Assembly (NCBI GenBank): GCA_964494735.1
Contig: CAZBSD010000035.1
Span: forward strand, 1-21,720
Direction of reading: 5' to 3'
DNA: 21,720 nt
Source of the DNA: PHAA01 sp964494735
Lineage (GTDB): Bacteria; Bacillota; Syntrophomonadia; Syntrophomonadales; Syntrophomonadaceae
How positions within the stretch are numbered: position 1 is the stretch's first letter; each line of letters opens with the position of its first letter. Position numbers and translations under genes: made by a program. Below are positions 20,852-21,720 of this stretch, piece by piece. The notes under the pieces are model-generated. The model had not been told where the DNA came from. It saw only the letters and a list, made by a program, of their open reading frames with translations, and did no database searches.

Positions 20852-21720
20852 TTATTTCTTGATACCTGCCATTTTCTCGGCCCGGCTCTTATAATAATTG
20901 AGGTTGTTGTTCATTCGCATGCCTAGTCTCTGCACCGCCGCTGGTCCCCCGCCCTGGGAAGATTCGGTCGGTACGATCGAGCCCTGTCCGCACAGATACT
21001 CGACCAAGCGCGCTATCCGCACCCGGTTTTCAGTTGATACATCGGCCTTGCCTTTGAAATACTTGTCTACATATTCAGCAATCTCCGGATTATCAAAATC
21101 CTTTTGAGTAGGAGCGGTGCACACAATACCGCCCACGATTTCGACCGCCCACTTGGATGCGGCCCAAACGGCTTCCACCGCTTGCAGCTTGGCGGCGTTG
21201 ACCAGCAGTTCATCAGGGATAAAGATCCCGGACGGATGCTGTTGGGCTTTATAACCAGCGGCCAGAGCAGTTCCATAGGCCAACGCCGACTGAAATGACA
21301 TTTCCACGATTTTGTCCTTTATATGGCTTAGTTTATCAACCCCATTATACTCAGCAGCTATGGCTGCCGCGCCATAAGTCAGGTCACAGTGGCCCGATTT
21401 GCAACAGGCCGTGGCCAAACGCTGGATGGCTCCGAAGGTCACCGCCAGCGTCCCGGCAAATTCATATTCACCGCACATAAACACCAATTCATTAGGAATG
21501 AAGACATCATTAAACACCACCAGGGTCGATCCGTGTACCCCATATTCCGCATTACCGAAGTCCATGGCATCGCTGTCCATTAAGCGGCGGGCGTTGGGGG
21601 CGGGAGCTTCAGCTATATGAACGATACCCGGCGCATTGGCAGGAACCGCGAAGGCTATGGCATACTCAGTCTCATTTTCCTTCATGGAGGTGGTGGGAAC
21701 CACCAGGTTGTAGTGGGCCA
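20852..21720 (-). CDS. 4-hydroxybutyryl-CoA dehydratase-family protein (5' end beyond the window)
   Basis: The C-terminal 288 residues of a protein in the 4-hydroxybutyryl-CoA dehydratase / 4-hydroxyphenylacetate 3-hydroxylase flavoprotein family; about 200 N-terminal residues are missing. Matches include KENETEYAIAFAVP, FGNAEYGVHGSTLVVFNDVFIP, FMCGEYEFAG, KLSHIKDKIVEM, YVDKYFKGKADVSTENR and the C-terminal PTESSQGGGPAAVQR. In AbfD, as I recall it, His292 and Cys299 (YHRQSYGGC) help hold the [4Fe-4S] cluster, and Tyr296 is catalytic. Here that segment reads IQRLATACC: the Cys remains, but the His is Gln and the Tyr is Thr. The frame stays open to the edge, so the GTG at 21703 is not a true start. 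The exact reaction is uncertain. Confidence 0.85.
   Translation of the reverse strand, partial: AHYNLVVPTTSMKENETEYAIAFAVPANAPGIVHIAEAPAPNARRLMDSDAMDFGNAEYGVHGSTLVVFNDVFIPNELVFMCGEYEFAGTLAVTFGAIQRLATACCKSGHCDLTYGAAAIAAEYNGVDKLSHIKDKIVEMSFQSALAYGTALAAGYKAQQHPSGIFIPDELLVNAAKLQAVEAVWAASKWAVEIVGGIVCTAPTQKDFDNPEIAEYVDKYFKGKADVSTENRVRIARLVEYLCGQGSIVPTESSQGGGPAAVQRLGMRMNNNLNYYKSRAEKMAGIKK

Noticed and set aside
1..21720. CRISPR array, tRNA or rRNA genes, insertion sequences, defence islands
   Set aside because: I looked for regularly spaced repeats, tRNA-like arms and transposase or nuclease motifs on both strands and saw none.

Overview
The window looks like a chromosomal segment of an anaerobic, spore-forming, fatty-acid-oxidising Firmicute, most like the Syntrophomonadaceae. 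The signs are a butyrate-type beta-oxidation operon (crotonase, 3-hydroxybutyryl-CoA dehydrogenase, thiolase, long-form acyl-CoA dehydrogenase), a 4-hydroxybutyryl-CoA dehydratase-family protein, a phasin-like protein that implies polyhydroxyalkanoate storage, an indolepyruvate:ferredoxin oxidoreductase, a YyaC sporulation protein, a DnaD-type replication protein and a T-box riboswitch. The lineage is inferred from gene content and gene order; no rRNA or tRNA gene was seen.

Almost everything is on the minus strand, so operons read from high to low coordinates. From right to left: the 3' part of a 4-hydroxybutyryl-CoA dehydratase-like gene (20852-21720, cut by the window edge); one small plus-strand membrane-protein gene (20438-20665); an aspartate-type aminotransferase (18997-20196); a 10-N assembly gap (18905-18914); a phasin-like gene (18544-18852) with its own terminator; and an ABC1/UbiB-family kinase-like membrane protein (16515-18188). 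Next comes a T-box riboswitch, with predicted alanine specifier GCC, that controls an Lrp/AsnC regulator coupled to a class I aminotransferase (14431-16091). After it are an unrecognised 158-aa gene, a beta-CASP metallo-beta-lactamase RNase-like gene (12136-13737), and a replication pair of a DnaD-like protein and a divergent DnaB-like helicase followed by an unknown 109-aa protein (8763-11731). A close run of hisC, yyaC, iorA and iorB fills 4667-8716. A 543-base gene-free regulatory region (4124-4666) leads into the crt-hbd-atoB-acd operon (1-4123), whose last gene runs off the left edge.

The metabolic genes fit together. The beta-oxidation operon carries crotonyl-CoA-level intermediates to acetyl-CoA. 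The aminotransferases and IorAB interconvert amino acids, 2-oxo acids and acyl-CoA with reduced ferredoxin. The phasin suggests that 3-hydroxybutyryl-CoA can also go into storage polymer. The regulatory DNA is the least ordinary part: the T-box; a strong promoter followed by a roughly 465-nt leader with several perfect inverted repeats ahead of crotonase; a terminator-like hairpin wedged between a TATAAT box and the ribosome-binding site of the helicase; and a hairpin that would hide the ribosome-binding site of the 158-aa gene. I found no CRISPR array, transposase, integrase or obvious defence system.
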